Assembly (NCBI RefSeq): GCF_013602415.1
Contig: NZ_WPAG02000002.1
Location: 3,041,480-3,105,479, forward strand
Direction of reading: 5' to 3'
DNA: 64,000 nt
From: Rhodococcus sp. B50
Lineage (GTDB): Bacteria; Actinomycetota; Actinomycetes; Mycobacteriales; Mycobacteriaceae
The translations under genes and the position numbers were made by a program. The notes under the pieces were generated by a model. The model was given only the letters and a program-made list of their open reading frames with translations. It did not search any database and was not told where the DNA came from. The stretch's first letter is position 1. Each line of letters opens with the position of its first letter. This document shows, in pieces, positions 1 to 7,724 of this stretch.

Positions 1-2
1 CG

Positions 3-689
3 GCGTCGACGAACATCGGCACTCTTGCGACTCTCACGCAGGAGGGCGACCCGTGGGCATCGTTCGTGACGTACGGACTGGTCGGTGGTTCGCCGGTGCT
101 GTGCGTGTCGCACATGGCAGAGCACGGCCGCAACCTTGCGCGCGATCCCCGCGCGAGCATCGCGGTCGTGGCGCCCGACCCGCAGTCCGACCCACTGGCC
201 GGCACTCGCATCACTCTCGCCGGGTATGTCGAGCGTCCCGAAGGTGAGGAGTTGACAGCCGCGCGCGAAGCGCACCTGGCCGCTGTCCCCGCAGCCCGCA
301 TCTACATCGATTTCAGCGACTTCTCGCTCTGGGTTCTTCGGGTTCGGCGCGTGCGCTGGGTCGGCGGGTACGGGCGTATGGATTCGGCCACGGCCGAGGC
401 CTACGCCGACGCGTCGCCGGATCCGGTCACTCCGTCGGCAGCCGCCGCGATCGCGCATCTCAACGACGATCACGCCGACGCGCTGCTGGCGATGGCCCGG
501 AAACTCGGCGGATACCCGGACGCCACAGCGGCCACCTGCGTCGGAGCCGACCGCTACGGCCTGGACCTCGATGTCACCACGCCGCGCGGGCGAGCCATGA
601 CGCGCGCCGGATACCTGTCGCCGCTCGACTCCGCCGACGAGTTGCGCGCAGCAACAGTGGCTCTGGCTCGCGCGGCGCAGTCGACGTAG
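3..689 (+). CDS. HugZ-like PPOX split-barrel/DUF2470 protein (5' truncated)
   Basis: The frame is open from the window edge, so the true start lies upstream; an internal GTG at 66 is not a plausible start because the barrel strand is already under way. About 229 residues are visible. The N-terminal part resembles the pyridoxamine-5'-phosphate-oxidase-like FMN-binding split barrel. After a linker comes a C-terminal DUF2470-type domain with the characteristic HLNDDHADAL motif. Proteins with this layout (HugZ family) bind flavin or heme, and some degrade heme. Substrate cannot be assigned from sequence. It converges on the ABC exporter gene, and I see no terminator hairpin in the 55-bp gap. Confidence 0.75.
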   Translation, partial: ASTNIGTLATLTQEGDPWASFVTYGLVGGSPVLCVSHMAEHGRNLARDPRASIAVVAPDPQSDPLAGTRITLAGYVERPEGEELTAAREAHLAAVPAARIYIDFSDFSLWVLRVRRVRWVGGYGRMDSATAEAYADASPDPVTPSAAAAIAHLNDDHADALLAMARKLGGYPDATAATCVGADRYGLDLDVTTPRGRAMTRAGYLSPLDSADELRAATVALARAAQST

Positions 690-744
690 CCGGGTCCCCG
701 AAGGCCGGTCAGCGCACCATCCACGGTCATCCGCACGCAGCTGC

Positions 745-2577
745 CTACGCCCCCACCAATTGTTCGGTGCGGGCGGCCAGGGCCGCGTACTTCCCGCCGC
801 GCACAACGAGTTCGTCGTGTGTTCCGCGTTCGACGATGCGGCCCCCGTCGAGGACCACGATCTCGTCGGCGTTCCGCACGGTGGAGAGACGGTGGGCGAT
901 GGTGATGGTCGTGCGTCCGCTGCGCGCCGCGTCGAGAGCCTGCTGGACGGCGTGTTCGGTGTCGTTGTCGAGAGCGCTGGTCGCTTCGTCGAGCACGAGG
1001 ACACGCGGGTCGCGCAGGAGGGTGCGTGCGATCGCCAGGCGCTGCTTCTCGCCACCGGAGAAGCGGTGTCCCCGGGCGCCGACGACGGTGTCGTAGCCCT
1101 CGGGCAACGAGACGATCAGGTCGTGGATGTGGGCGGCGCGGGCTGCGGTCTCGATCTCGTCGTCGGTCGCGTCCGGCTTCGCGTAGCGCAGATTCTCCCG
1201 GACGGTCGCGTGGAGGAGGTAGGTCTCCTGCGAGACCACGCCGACCAGTCCGGCGAGATCGGCGAGCCGCATGTCGCGCAGGTCGACTCCGTCGATGCTC
1301 ACGTGTCCCTCGGTCGGGTCGTACAGTCGCGCGACGAGCGAGCCGAGGGAGGTCTTGCCCGAGCCGGTCTCGCCGACGAGCGCGACCTGGGTCCCGGCCG
1401 GGACGTCGAGGTCGATCCGGTCGAGCGCGTCGCGATGGGCGCCTTCGTAGCGGAAGCTCACGTTCTCGAACCGCACGCGACCCGCGACGGTCTCCGGGTC
1501 GACGGGCACCGGATCGTGCGGGTCGTCGATGTCGACGGGAAGGTCGAGGTATTCGAAGATGCGGCTGAACAGCGCGAGCGAACTGGTGACGGAGACGCCG
1601 ACGTCGAGCAGGCTCATCAGCGGCCGGAACAATGCGCCCTGCAGGCCGGTGAACGCCACCAGGGTGCCGATCGTCATGCCGCCCGAGGTGGCCGGCAGGC
1701 CCGCGACCAGGTAGAGAACAGCGGGGATCGCCGCGAAGACGATGTTCATCGTGGCCATGCGCCAGCGTCCGGACAACTGCGCATGCACCTCGAGATCGGC
1801 CAGCTCCTCCGAGGTGCGGGCGAACTTGTCGGACAACGCCGGGCCGGTCCCCAGGGTCTTGACGAGCAGGACACCGCTGACCGACAGTCCTTCGTCGATC
1901 TGGGACTGCATGTCGGCGAGGCGGCGCTGCTGACGGGCGGTGACGGCGCGGCGCATGAGTGCGACCCGGCGGGTGAGCCAGATGGCCGGCGGGAGCACGA
2001 TCAGCGAGAGCAAGGCCAGTCGCCAGCTGAGGACCGCCATCGCGATCGCGGTGCCGACGACGGTGGTGACGTTGGAGGCCAGCGAGGTCGCGGTGTTGGT
2101 GACCACGGACTGCATGCCGCCGATGTCGTTGGTCAGCCGTGATTGGATCTCTCCGCCACGGGTACGGGTGAAGAAGTTCAGCGACTGCCGCTGCAGGTGG
2201 GAGAAGACCCGGGTGCGCAGACCGTGCATGACCTTCTGGCCGACGGTCGTGGAGATCCAGGTCTGGACGACGGACAGGAGCGAGCTCGCGACGGTGACGG
2301 CCAGCATGCCGCCGACCGCCCACAGCAGCAGGCTCACGTTCTGGTGCGGGATGGCGTCGTCGATGACGGCGCGGACGAGGAAGGGCGTCGCGAGGGAGAT
2401 CACCGACGACGCGACGATGAGCGCGACGACGAGGGTGATCTTCCATCGGTGGGGCGCGAACAGGGCGCCGATGCGGCGCAGACTCACCGGGGATTCGCGG
2501 AGCTGGTCGAGATCCTTCTTGTCGAGCTTGCCCCGGCGGCCGGGTCTGCCGCCGAGTGCGGGTGGGGGCTGCATCAT
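745..2577 (-). CDS. ABC exporter, fused permease/ATPase
   Basis: A half-transporter of about 610 residues. An N-terminal six-helix type-I exporter domain is followed by a nucleotide-binding domain with Walker A GETGSGKTS (Lys near residue 408), signature FSGGEKQRL, Walker B VLVLDEATSALD and H-loop IAHRLSTV, all intact. It presumably homodimerises in the inner membrane and exports a drug or lipid-like compound; the substrate is unknown. I chose the ATG at 2577 because GAGGTGG lies just upstream. The open frame runs on to a TTG at 2640, but that would start inside the palindrome shared with the divergent MarR gene. Divergent pairing with MarR suggests repression relieved by a ligand. Confidence 0.88.
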   Translation of the reverse strand: MMQPPPALGGRPGRRGKLDKKDLDQLRESPVSLRRIGALFAPHRWKITLVVALIVASSVISLATPFLVRAVIDDAIPHQNVSLLLWAVGGMLAVTVASSLLSVVQTWISTTVGQKVMHGLRTRVFSHLQRQSLNFFTRTRGGEIQSRLTNDIGGMQSVVTNTATSLASNVTTVVGTAIAMAVLSWRLALLSLIVLPPAIWLTRRVALMRRAVTARQQRRLADMQSQIDEGLSVSGVLLVKTLGTGPALSDKFARTSEELADLEVHAQLSGRWRMATMNIVFAAIPAVLYLVAGLPATSGGMTIGTLVAFTGLQGALFRPLMSLLDVGVSVTSSLALFSRIFEYLDLPVDIDDPHDPVPVDPETVAGRVRFENVSFRYEGAHRDALDRIDLDVPAGTQVALVGETGSGKTSLGSLVARLYDPTEGHVSIDGVDLRDMRLADLAGLVGVVSQETYLLHATVRENLRYAKPDATDDEIETAARAAHIHDLIVSLPEGYDTVVGARGHRFSGGEKQRLAIARTLLRDPRVLVLDEATSALDNDTEHAVQQALDAARSGRTTITIAHRLSTVRNADEIVVLDGGRIVERGTHDELVVRGGKYAALAARTEQLVGA

Positions 2578-2619
2578 GTGCGCCACCTCGATTCGTGGTT
2601 CGTGACTCGTACTTGTTGA

Positions 2620-2642
2620 GGTTGCCTCATTGAGTGGCAACC
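2620..2642. promoter_or_regulatory. MarR-type operator overlapping divergent promoters
   Basis: GGTTGCC and GGCAACC (2620-2626 and 2636-2642) form a perfect 7-bp inverted repeat around a 9-bp spacer, and a second small palindrome, TGAGG-TTG-CCTCA, overlaps it (2617-2629). The element covers a -35-like TTGAGT (2630-2635), which stands 18 bp from the -10-like TATTGT (2654-2659) of the MarR gene. It also lies just upstream of the ABC start. Binding by the adjacent MarR protein is inferred from position and symmetry. Confidence 0.6.
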
Positions 2643-2666
2643 GTCAAGTGAGGTATTGTGACCACT

Positions 2667-3095
2667 ATGTCGGATCCACCCGTCGCGCTGCGCGATCTCC
2701 TCCTCACCACCACACGTACGCTGCGCCGACGCTGGCACGACCTCCTCCAGCCGTGGGGATTGTCACCCCACGAGTACCGGGCCCTCGACGTCATCGGCCG
2801 CGCCGACGACCCGATCCGCCTCGGCGTCGTGGCAAAGGAGCTGCGTATCGCCCCCCGCTCGGCCACCGAGGTGGTCGACCGCCTCGAGTCGCGCGGCCTC
2901 ACCGAGCGGCTCCCCGATCCCGCCGACCGGCGCGCGGTCTGCGTGCGACTGACCGACGAGGGTCGCAAGGTCCGAGCCGAACTCGCCTCCGCCCGCGACG
3001 CCGACGCCGTCGAGATGTTCGACCGGCTCGACGTCGAGGAGCGTGCGCGACTGTCCGATCTGCTGCACAAACTCGTCGACGACCGGCCGCACTGA
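2667..3095 (+). CDS. MarR family transcriptional regulator
   Basis: A 142-residue winged-helix protein of usual MarR length. The recognition helix region reads LRIAPRSATEVVDRLESRGL and is followed by the wing (LPDPADRRAVCVRLTDEGRK). The start is taken as ATG 2667: the hexamer TATTGT at 2654-2659 is followed by exactly seven bases before this ATG, which fits a leaderless transcript. The alternative GTG at 2658 would lie within that -10 element. It is divergent from the ABC exporter across a palindrome, so it probably represses both itself and the exporter. The ligand is unknown. Confidence 0.85.
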   Translation: MSDPPVALRDLLLTTTRTLRRRWHDLLQPWGLSPHEYRALDVIGRADDPIRLGVVAKELRIAPRSATEVVDRLESRGLTERLPDPADRRAVCVRLTDEGRKVRAELASARDADAVEMFDRLDVEERARLSDLLHKLVDDRPH

Positions 3096-3192
3096 ATCCT
3101 CTCCGGTCCGGGTACTCACATTTCCGACGGCGACGACGTCTTCACTACGAGTGTGTCCGTGCCTGTGTGTCCGCACCGATCGAGGAGAACCC

Positions 3193-3909
3193 GTGGAGAC
3201 CATCAACAGCCTGCAATCGCGCGTCGATGCGTCGAGTTGGCCCGAGCTGACGAACGAGCTCGACGAGAACGGCTGCGCACTCACCGGACCGCTGCTGAAC
3301 GACGACGAATGCACCGCACTCGCTGCCCTGTGGGACGAAGCCCGCTTCCGCACCACGGTCGACATGAGTCGCTACCGGTACGGGCACGGCACCTACAAGT
3401 ACTTCGGCGCGCCCGTCCCCGACGCCGTCGCACAATTGCGTTCGGCGTTCTACCGTCAACTGCTCGGCGTCGCGCGCTCGTGGGCCGAACGTCTCGGCGA
3501 TCCCGCACCCTGGCCCGACCACTTCGACGACTGGCTCGACATGTGCCACGCGGCGGGCCAGACAGACCCCACCCCACTGATGCTGCGCTACACCGTCGGC
3601 GACTGGAACGCCCTGCACCGCGACCTCTACGGCGACCTCGTGTTCCCACTGCAGGTCGTGATCGGGCTCGACCGCGCAGGCGTCGACTACACCGGCGGCG
3701 AGTTCCTGCTGGTCGAACAACGACCCCGCGCGCAGTCGCGGGGCACCGTCACGGTGCTCGAACGAGGTCACGCGCTGATCTTCACCACCCGCGACCGCCC
3801 GATCCGTTCAGCGCGCGGATGGTCGCGGGCACCGGTCCGGCACGGCGTGAGCACCGTCCGCTCCGGTCTGCGCCGCACCCTCGGCCTGGTGCTGCACGAC
3901 GCAGCCTGA
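3193..3909 (+). CDS. 2-oxoglutarate/Fe(II)-dependent oxygenase, prolyl-4-hydroxylase-like
   Basis: A 238-residue protein. The double-stranded beta-helix iron ligands can be placed as H142-R-D144 (in ALHRDLYGD) and H217 (in RHGVST), with R227/R228 as candidate 2-oxoglutarate anchors. The segment GGEFLLVEQRPR is typical of the 2OG-Fe(II) oxygenase superfamily. Start: GTG 3193 with GAGGAG five to ten bases upstream; the frame extends further 5' without a better signal. The substrate is not predictable; protein or small-molecule hydroxylation are both possible. It converges on the phosphotriesterase gene with a gap of only 6 bp. Confidence 0.75.
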   Translation: METINSLQSRVDASSWPELTNELDENGCALTGPLLNDDECTALAALWDEARFRTTVDMSRYRYGHGTYKYFGAPVPDAVAQLRSAFYRQLLGVARSWAERLGDPAPWPDHFDDWLDMCHAAGQTDPTPLMLRYTVGDWNALHRDLYGDLVFPLQVVIGLDRAGVDYTGGEFLLVEQRPRAQSRGTVTVLERGHALIFTTRDRPIRSARGWSRAPVRHGVSTVRSGLRRTLGLVLHDAA

Positions 3910-3915
3910 CCGCCT

Positions 3916-4887
3916 TCACCGCTCGAAGAACCGCCGCGGATTGTCCACGAGCATCGTGGTGATCTGCTCCTCGGTCACGCCCCGTTCGCGCAGGGCAGGC
4001 AGCACCTCGTCGCTGATGTGGTTGTAGTTCCAGTTGGGCACGGCGGCCTGCTTCACGTCGTGCGGGAACCAGTCGATGAAGCACGCCGCGTCGTGCGAGA
4101 GCACCATGCGCTCGGTGTAGCCGGCCTCCACGAGTGCGGCTACCGTGCCGACACGCTGCTCGAACGGCAACAGCAGGTCGAGGCCGAAGCGATCCATTCC
4201 GAGAATCGAACCGGCGTCGGCGATCCGGCGCAGATAGTCCAGATCGGTCGAATCACCGCTGTGCCCGATGACCACCTTGGTGACGTCGACGCCTTCCTCC
4301 GCGAGCACTCGCTGCGCCACCTCCCCCGATCCGGTGTGGGGGTTGGTGTGCACCGTGATCGGCACGCCGGTCTCGACGTGCGCCTGTCCCACCGCCCGCA
4401 TCACGCGTTCGACTCCGGGCGTGAGGCCCGGAATCTCGATGGCGCACTTGAGCATTCCCGCACGCACGCCCGTGCCGGCGATGCCCTCGCGGATGTCCTT
4501 CACGAACAGCTCGGTGAGTGGCTCCGGTCCGTCCACCAGCAGTCCCGGCCCGACATTGTGGAACTGGAACGGCAGGTCGTTGTAGGTGTACAGGCCGGTC
4601 GCGACGACGATGGCGATGTCGGTCCGTGCGGCGACACGCTGAATGCGCGGGATGTACCGGCCGAGGCCGACCACCGTGGGATCGACGATCGTGTCGATGC
4701 CGCGGTCCGACAACGCCTGCAGTTTCGCGACGGCGTCCTCGACGCGTTCGTCCTCGTCCCATGGGCTCGGATAATCGGGAAAGTTGCTGCGAATCTCCTC
4801 GCCGAGCACGAAGACGTGCTCGTGCATGAGAACTCTCCCCAGACGGCCCGTATCGAGTGGGCCGCGAACTGTGTCGACGGATGTCAT
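3916..4887 (-). CDS. phosphotriesterase-family metal-dependent hydrolase
   Basis: 323 residues, a normal length for the PTE branch of the amidohydrolase superfamily. Metal ligands are recognisable in order: HEH near the N-terminus, a lysine in MLKCAIE that would be carbamylated, HTN, GHSGD, and the catalytic Asp in SHDA. Members hydrolyse phosphotriesters, lactones or related esters; a lactonase role is common in actinobacteria, but the substrate here is unknown. It follows the SDR gene by 43 bp on the same strand, so the pair probably forms one transcript in which a dehydrogenase product could feed the hydrolase. Confidence 0.82.
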   Translation of the reverse strand: MTSVDTVRGPLDTGRLGRVLMHEHVFVLGEEIRSNFPDYPSPWDEDERVEDAVAKLQALSDRGIDTIVDPTVVGLGRYIPRIQRVAARTDIAIVVATGLYTYNDLPFQFHNVGPGLLVDGPEPLTELFVKDIREGIAGTGVRAGMLKCAIEIPGLTPGVERVMRAVGQAHVETGVPITVHTNPHTGSGEVAQRVLAEEGVDVTKVVIGHSGDSTDLDYLRRIADAGSILGMDRFGLDLLLPFEQRVGTVAALVEAGYTERMVLSHDAACFIDWFPHDVKQAAVPNWNYNHISDEVLPALRERGVTEEQITTMLVDNPRRFFER

Positions 4888-4930
4888 GACCGGTGACGTT
4901 AGGGCACCGTCCGCGGCGGGGACACCGATT

Positions 4931-5761
4931 TCACGAATCGGTAGGAGTCGACTCTTCGAGAGCCTGCCGGTAACGGCGCATGCCGCGCAGCCACCGGTCG
5001 TAGTCGGCGCCCTTGTTCCGGTACATCTCGAGGACCTCCGGGTGCGGGAGGATCAGGAAGTGTTCTTCCTCCATCGCGGCGAACACCGTCTCCGCGACGT
5101 CCGCGGGTTCGAGAACCGCGCCGGCGGTCGTGACGGCGCGGGTGGCGAGTTCGCCTAGTGCGTGCCCGGATGCGTCCCCCGAATACAACAGGGGCGTGTT
5201 CACCCCCATCGGGCACAGGCAGCTCACCCGTACGCCTTTGTCGCCGTAGGTCACCGACAGCCATTCGGCGAAACCGACGGCCGCGTGCTTGGTGACCGAG
5301 TAGGTGGCCGAGCCGATCTGCGTGAGCAGACCGGCCGCCGACGCCGTGCTGACGAAATAGCCTTCGCCGCGTTCGACCCATCGGGGTACCAGGAGTCGCG
5401 CCGCCCGGATGTGTGCGCGCAGGTTGACGTCGAAGGACTGCTCCCACACGGAGTCCTCGATCTCCAGGCCGGGCACACCGGTGACACCCGCGTTCGCAAA
5501 GTACAGGTCCACGGGACCGAACTCCGATTCGGCGCGCTCGACGAGCCCGCGGATGTGTTCGTCGTCGGAGACGTCGGCCGCCACCGCGACCGCACTACCC
5601 GGCGTCTTCTCCTCGAGCGTCGCGACGACGCGCTGCGCGGCATGTTCGTCGAGGTCGGCGACCACCACTCGCGCACCCCGCTCGACGAGGCCTGCAGCGA
5701 TGGCGCCGCCGATTCCACCGCCCCCGCCGGTCACGACGGCCACTCTGCCTTCGACCTTCAC
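4931..5761 (-). CDS. short-chain dehydrogenase/reductase
   Basis: 276 residues with a classical SDR fold: nucleotide-binding TGGGGGIGG near the N-terminus, NAG (FANAGVTG), the catalytic Ser in STASAAG, and YSVTK for Tyr-xxx-Lys. A C-terminal extension (about 40 residues, rich in Arg/Tyr) is typical of larger SDRs acting on bulky hydrophobic substrates. Start GTG 5761 is preferred because GGAGG lies 8 bases upstream; the frame continues upstream without a ribosome site. Probably co-transcribed with the downstream phosphotriesterase. The cofactor is not certain. Confidence 0.82.
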   Translation of the reverse strand: MKVEGRVAVVTGGGGGIGGAIAAGLVERGARVVVADLDEHAAQRVVATLEEKTPGSAVAVAADVSDDEHIRGLVERAESEFGPVDLYFANAGVTGVPGLEIEDSVWEQSFDVNLRAHIRAARLLVPRWVERGEGYFVSTASAAGLLTQIGSATYSVTKHAAVGFAEWLSVTYGDKGVRVSCLCPMGVNTPLLYSGDASGHALGELATRAVTTAGAVLEPADVAETVFAAMEEEHFLILPHPEVLEMYRNKGADYDRWLRGMRRYRQALEESTPTDS

Positions 5762-5787
5762 CGCTGCTACCTCCCCGTCGAGTCGCA

Positions 5788-5835
5788 GTGCCGCCCCGTG
5801 CGGCACAGTTGGTACGGAACCTGTCTACACGTACC
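5788..5835. promoter_or_regulatory. inverted repeats in the SDR/alkB divergent region
   Basis: The 103-bp divergent region holds GTGCCGC-N5-GCGGCAC (5788-5806) and GGTACG-N13-CGTACC (5811-5835). The first is close to the SDR ribosome site. Either could bind a regulator, but no dedicated regulator gene adjoins. Confidence 0.35.
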
Positions 5836-5864
5836 GCCCCACGCACGGAGGTCGAGCACCCGGG

Positions 5865-6527
5865 ATGGACGAATTGTTCTCCGTCTCCCGGCCGCGGCGC
5901 ACTGTCGCGCCGGGCGCCGTGCACGTGCCCGACTGGCTCGACCCGGACGAACAGCGCGAACTCGTCGAGTTGTGTCGTGAGTGGGCGCGCCCACCGGCGC
6001 CGATGCGGCACACGCTGCTTCCGGGCGGCGGACGGATGTCGGTGAGCACGGTGTGCCTCGGGTGGCACTGGTCGCCGTACCGTTACACCCGTACCGCCGT
6101 CGACGTCGACGACGCTCCCGTACCGCCGCTTCCCGACCGGCTCGCCGAGCTCGGACGGCGTGCCGTCGCCGATGCCTACGACGATCCGGCGGCCGGGAAC
6201 GGGTACGAACCCGACACCGCCCTGATCAATTTCTACGACCGCGACGCGCGGATGGGCATGCATCAGGACAAGGACGAACGGGTCAGCGCGCCGATCGTGT
6301 CGCTCAGTCTCGGAGACGCGTGCCTGTTCCGGTTCGGCAACAGCGAGTCGCGCGGCCGGCCGTATACCGACGTGCGTCTCGAATCGGGCGACCTGTTCGT
6401 CTTCGGCGGGCCGTCGCGGTTCGCCTATCACGGGGTGCCCGTCGTGTACCCGGACACCGGCAGCGCTCGCTGCGGCCTCACTGCAGGACGCCTCAACATC
6501 ACCCTGCGGAGCACGGGACTCGGCTGA
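5865..6527 (+). CDS. alkB: AlkB-like 2-oxoglutarate/Fe(II) dioxygenase
   Basis: 220 residues. The AlkB core is visible: NFYDRDARMGMHQDKDE with iron ligands H133 and D135, then H189 in AYHGV, and the terminal arginine block GRLNITLR that anchors 2-oxoglutarate in AlkB. AlkB proteins repair 1-methyladenine and 3-methylcytosine by oxidative demethylation. ATG 5865 has ACGGAGG about 13 bases upstream; the frame is open much further 5' but over the opposite SDR gene. It stands alone, without ada or other alkylation-repair genes. Confidence 0.85.
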   Translation: MDELFSVSRPRRTVAPGAVHVPDWLDPDEQRELVELCREWARPPAPMRHTLLPGGGRMSVSTVCLGWHWSPYRYTRTAVDVDDAPVPPLPDRLAELGRRAVADAYDDPAAGNGYEPDTALINFYDRDARMGMHQDKDERVSAPIVSLSLGDACLFRFGNSESRGRPYTDVRLESGDLFVFGGPSRFAYHGVPVVYPDTGSARCGLTAGRLNITLRSTGLG

Positions 6528-6629
6528 CGGCACTCCGAGAACGTCACCGACCACCTGAAGCTGCACCACCTACCCCGACTACCGGCCGTGAGGAGCGAGG
6601 TAGACGAACCGGTTGGGTATCGTCGATTC

Positions 6630-7109
6630 ATGAGCGTCGAGTCCCCGGCTACCCACCTTGCTACTTCAGGCGATGATCCTCTCGCGCTGGAGCGGCAGGT
6701 GTGTTTCGCGCTCGCCGTGGCGAACCGCGCCGTGCTCGCGATCTACCGGCCGATCCTCGACAGGCTCGGTCTGACCCACCCGCAGTATCTGGTGATGCTC
6801 GCTCTGTGGGAGGAGTCGCCGCTGACGAGCAAGCAGGTCGGGCAGTTGCTCCAGCTCGACTCCCCCACCCTCTCTCCCCTGCTCAAGCGGCTCGAGACCC
6901 TGGGCTTGATCACCCGCGCGCGCAGCGCGGCCGACGAACGTCAGCTCGTCCTCGAGCTCACCGACGCCGGGCGGGCGCTGCGTGCCGAGGCCGAGTCGGT
7001 GCCGGGACAGGTCGTCGACGCCCTCGGTGTCGAAGTCGACGAACTCCAGGATCTGCACGCCGCGCTCGTCCGCGTCAACGCTGCGGCGCTGAAGGCCGGC
7101 GCGCTCTGA
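6630..7109 (+). CDS. OhrR-like MarR-family peroxide sensor
   Basis: 159 residues. The N-terminal LERQVCFAL and YRPILDRLGLTHPQYLVML closely follow the OhrR pattern: Cys25 corresponds to the peroxidatic Cys15 of Bacillus subtilis OhrR, and the Tyr of YRP to Tyr29. The position of Tyr40 is His (LTHPQY). OhrR represses an organic hydroperoxide reductase until its Cys is oxidised, but no ohr gene adjoins in this window. Start ATG 6630: TATCGT (6618-6623) ends six bases before it, suggesting a leaderless mRNA. GTG 6588 is the alternative start. Confidence 0.75.
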   Translation: MSVESPATHLATSGDDPLALERQVCFALAVANRAVLAIYRPILDRLGLTHPQYLVMLALWEESPLTSKQVGQLLQLDSPTLSPLLKRLETLGLITRARSAADERQLVLELTDAGRALRAEAESVPGQVVDALGVEVDELQDLHAALVRVNAAALKAGAL

Positions 7110-7141
7110 CAGACCCGGACGGGCCGTGATCCCACGGCTGC

Positions 7142-7164
7142 GGCAGCAGTGTGCGACTGCTGCC
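7142..7164. terminator. bidirectional terminator hairpin
   Basis: GGCAGCAG-N7-CTGCTGCC forms a perfect 8-bp stem between the convergent ohrR-like and relE-like genes. It ends on the toxin stop codon. Confidence 0.55.
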
Positions 7165-7442
7165 TACCGATACGCATCGGCACGGTGTGAAATCGCGGTG
7201 ACCTCGACCGTGCGATTCGCGTCGTCGATCAGATACAGGACGCGATATTCACCTCGCCGGGCGCTGTACGCCGGTGCAAGCAGTGGTTCCATCGGCTTCC
7301 CCACCCGCTTCGGGTTCTCGAGAAGCGATCCCGTGACGAACTCGTACACCGCGGTTGCGACCTTCTCGGGCAACGACGTCGTCGAGGCGCGTGCAGCCGA
7401 CCTCGCCATCACCAGCCGATACGGGTGGTCCGGAGTGCTCAT
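7164..7442 (-). CDS. relE: RelE/ParE-type toxin
   Basis: 92 residues. HPYRLVMARSAAR, LPEKVATAVYEFV, NPKRVGKP, SARRGEYRVLYLIDD and the final AISHRADAYR follow the mycobacterial RelE toxin closely, including the basic residues used for ribosome-dependent mRNA cleavage. The ATG overlaps the antitoxin stop by 4 bp, the usual arrangement for translational coupling. The toxin would cleave mRNA in the ribosomal A site when the antitoxin is degraded. It looks full length. Confidence 0.85.
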   Translation of the reverse strand: MSTPDHPYRLVMARSAARASTTSLPEKVATAVYEFVTGSLLENPKRVGKPMEPLLAPAYSARRGEYRVLYLIDDANRTVEVTAISHRADAYR

Positions 7443-7708
7443 TCCTCGGACGGCCGAGCATCACGCATCAGCTGCGTCAATTCCTGCACATCGACGACGT
7501 CTCCCGACTCCACCTCGGTTCGGCCCGCGATGTGGGCTCTCAGCAGATCCGTATCCGACAACACCGCGATCGTCTCCTGCATCGCGTCGTAATCGTCGGC
7601 ACCGAGAAGCACCGCGGCGCGGTGCCCGTTGCGGGTGATCTCGAATCGCTCATGTGTGCGCTCGGCCTCGTCGACCAGCCGTGACAGTCCCGGGCGCCGC
7701 ACACGCAC
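7439..7708 (-). CDS. relB: RelB/Phd-type antitoxin, shortened N-terminus
   Basis: 89 residues from GTG 7708. LSRLVDEAERTHERFEITRNGHRAAVLLGADDY matches the Phd/YefM fold, and the C-terminal acidic tail would wrap the toxin. Compared with mycobacterial RelB the segment before LSRLVDEA is about five residues short, and no better start exists between this GTG and the encapsulin stop 16 bp upstream. Either the protein is naturally short or the N-terminal DNA-binding part has been lost. It may be transcribed from the encapsulin promoter. The start is uncertain. Confidence 0.75.
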   Translation of the reverse strand: MRVRRPGLSRLVDEAERTHERFEITRNGHRAAVLLGADDYDAMQETIAVLSDTDLLRAHIAGRTEVESGDVVDVQELTQLMRDARPSEE

Positions 7709-7724
7709 GCCCCGGGACCGTGGA

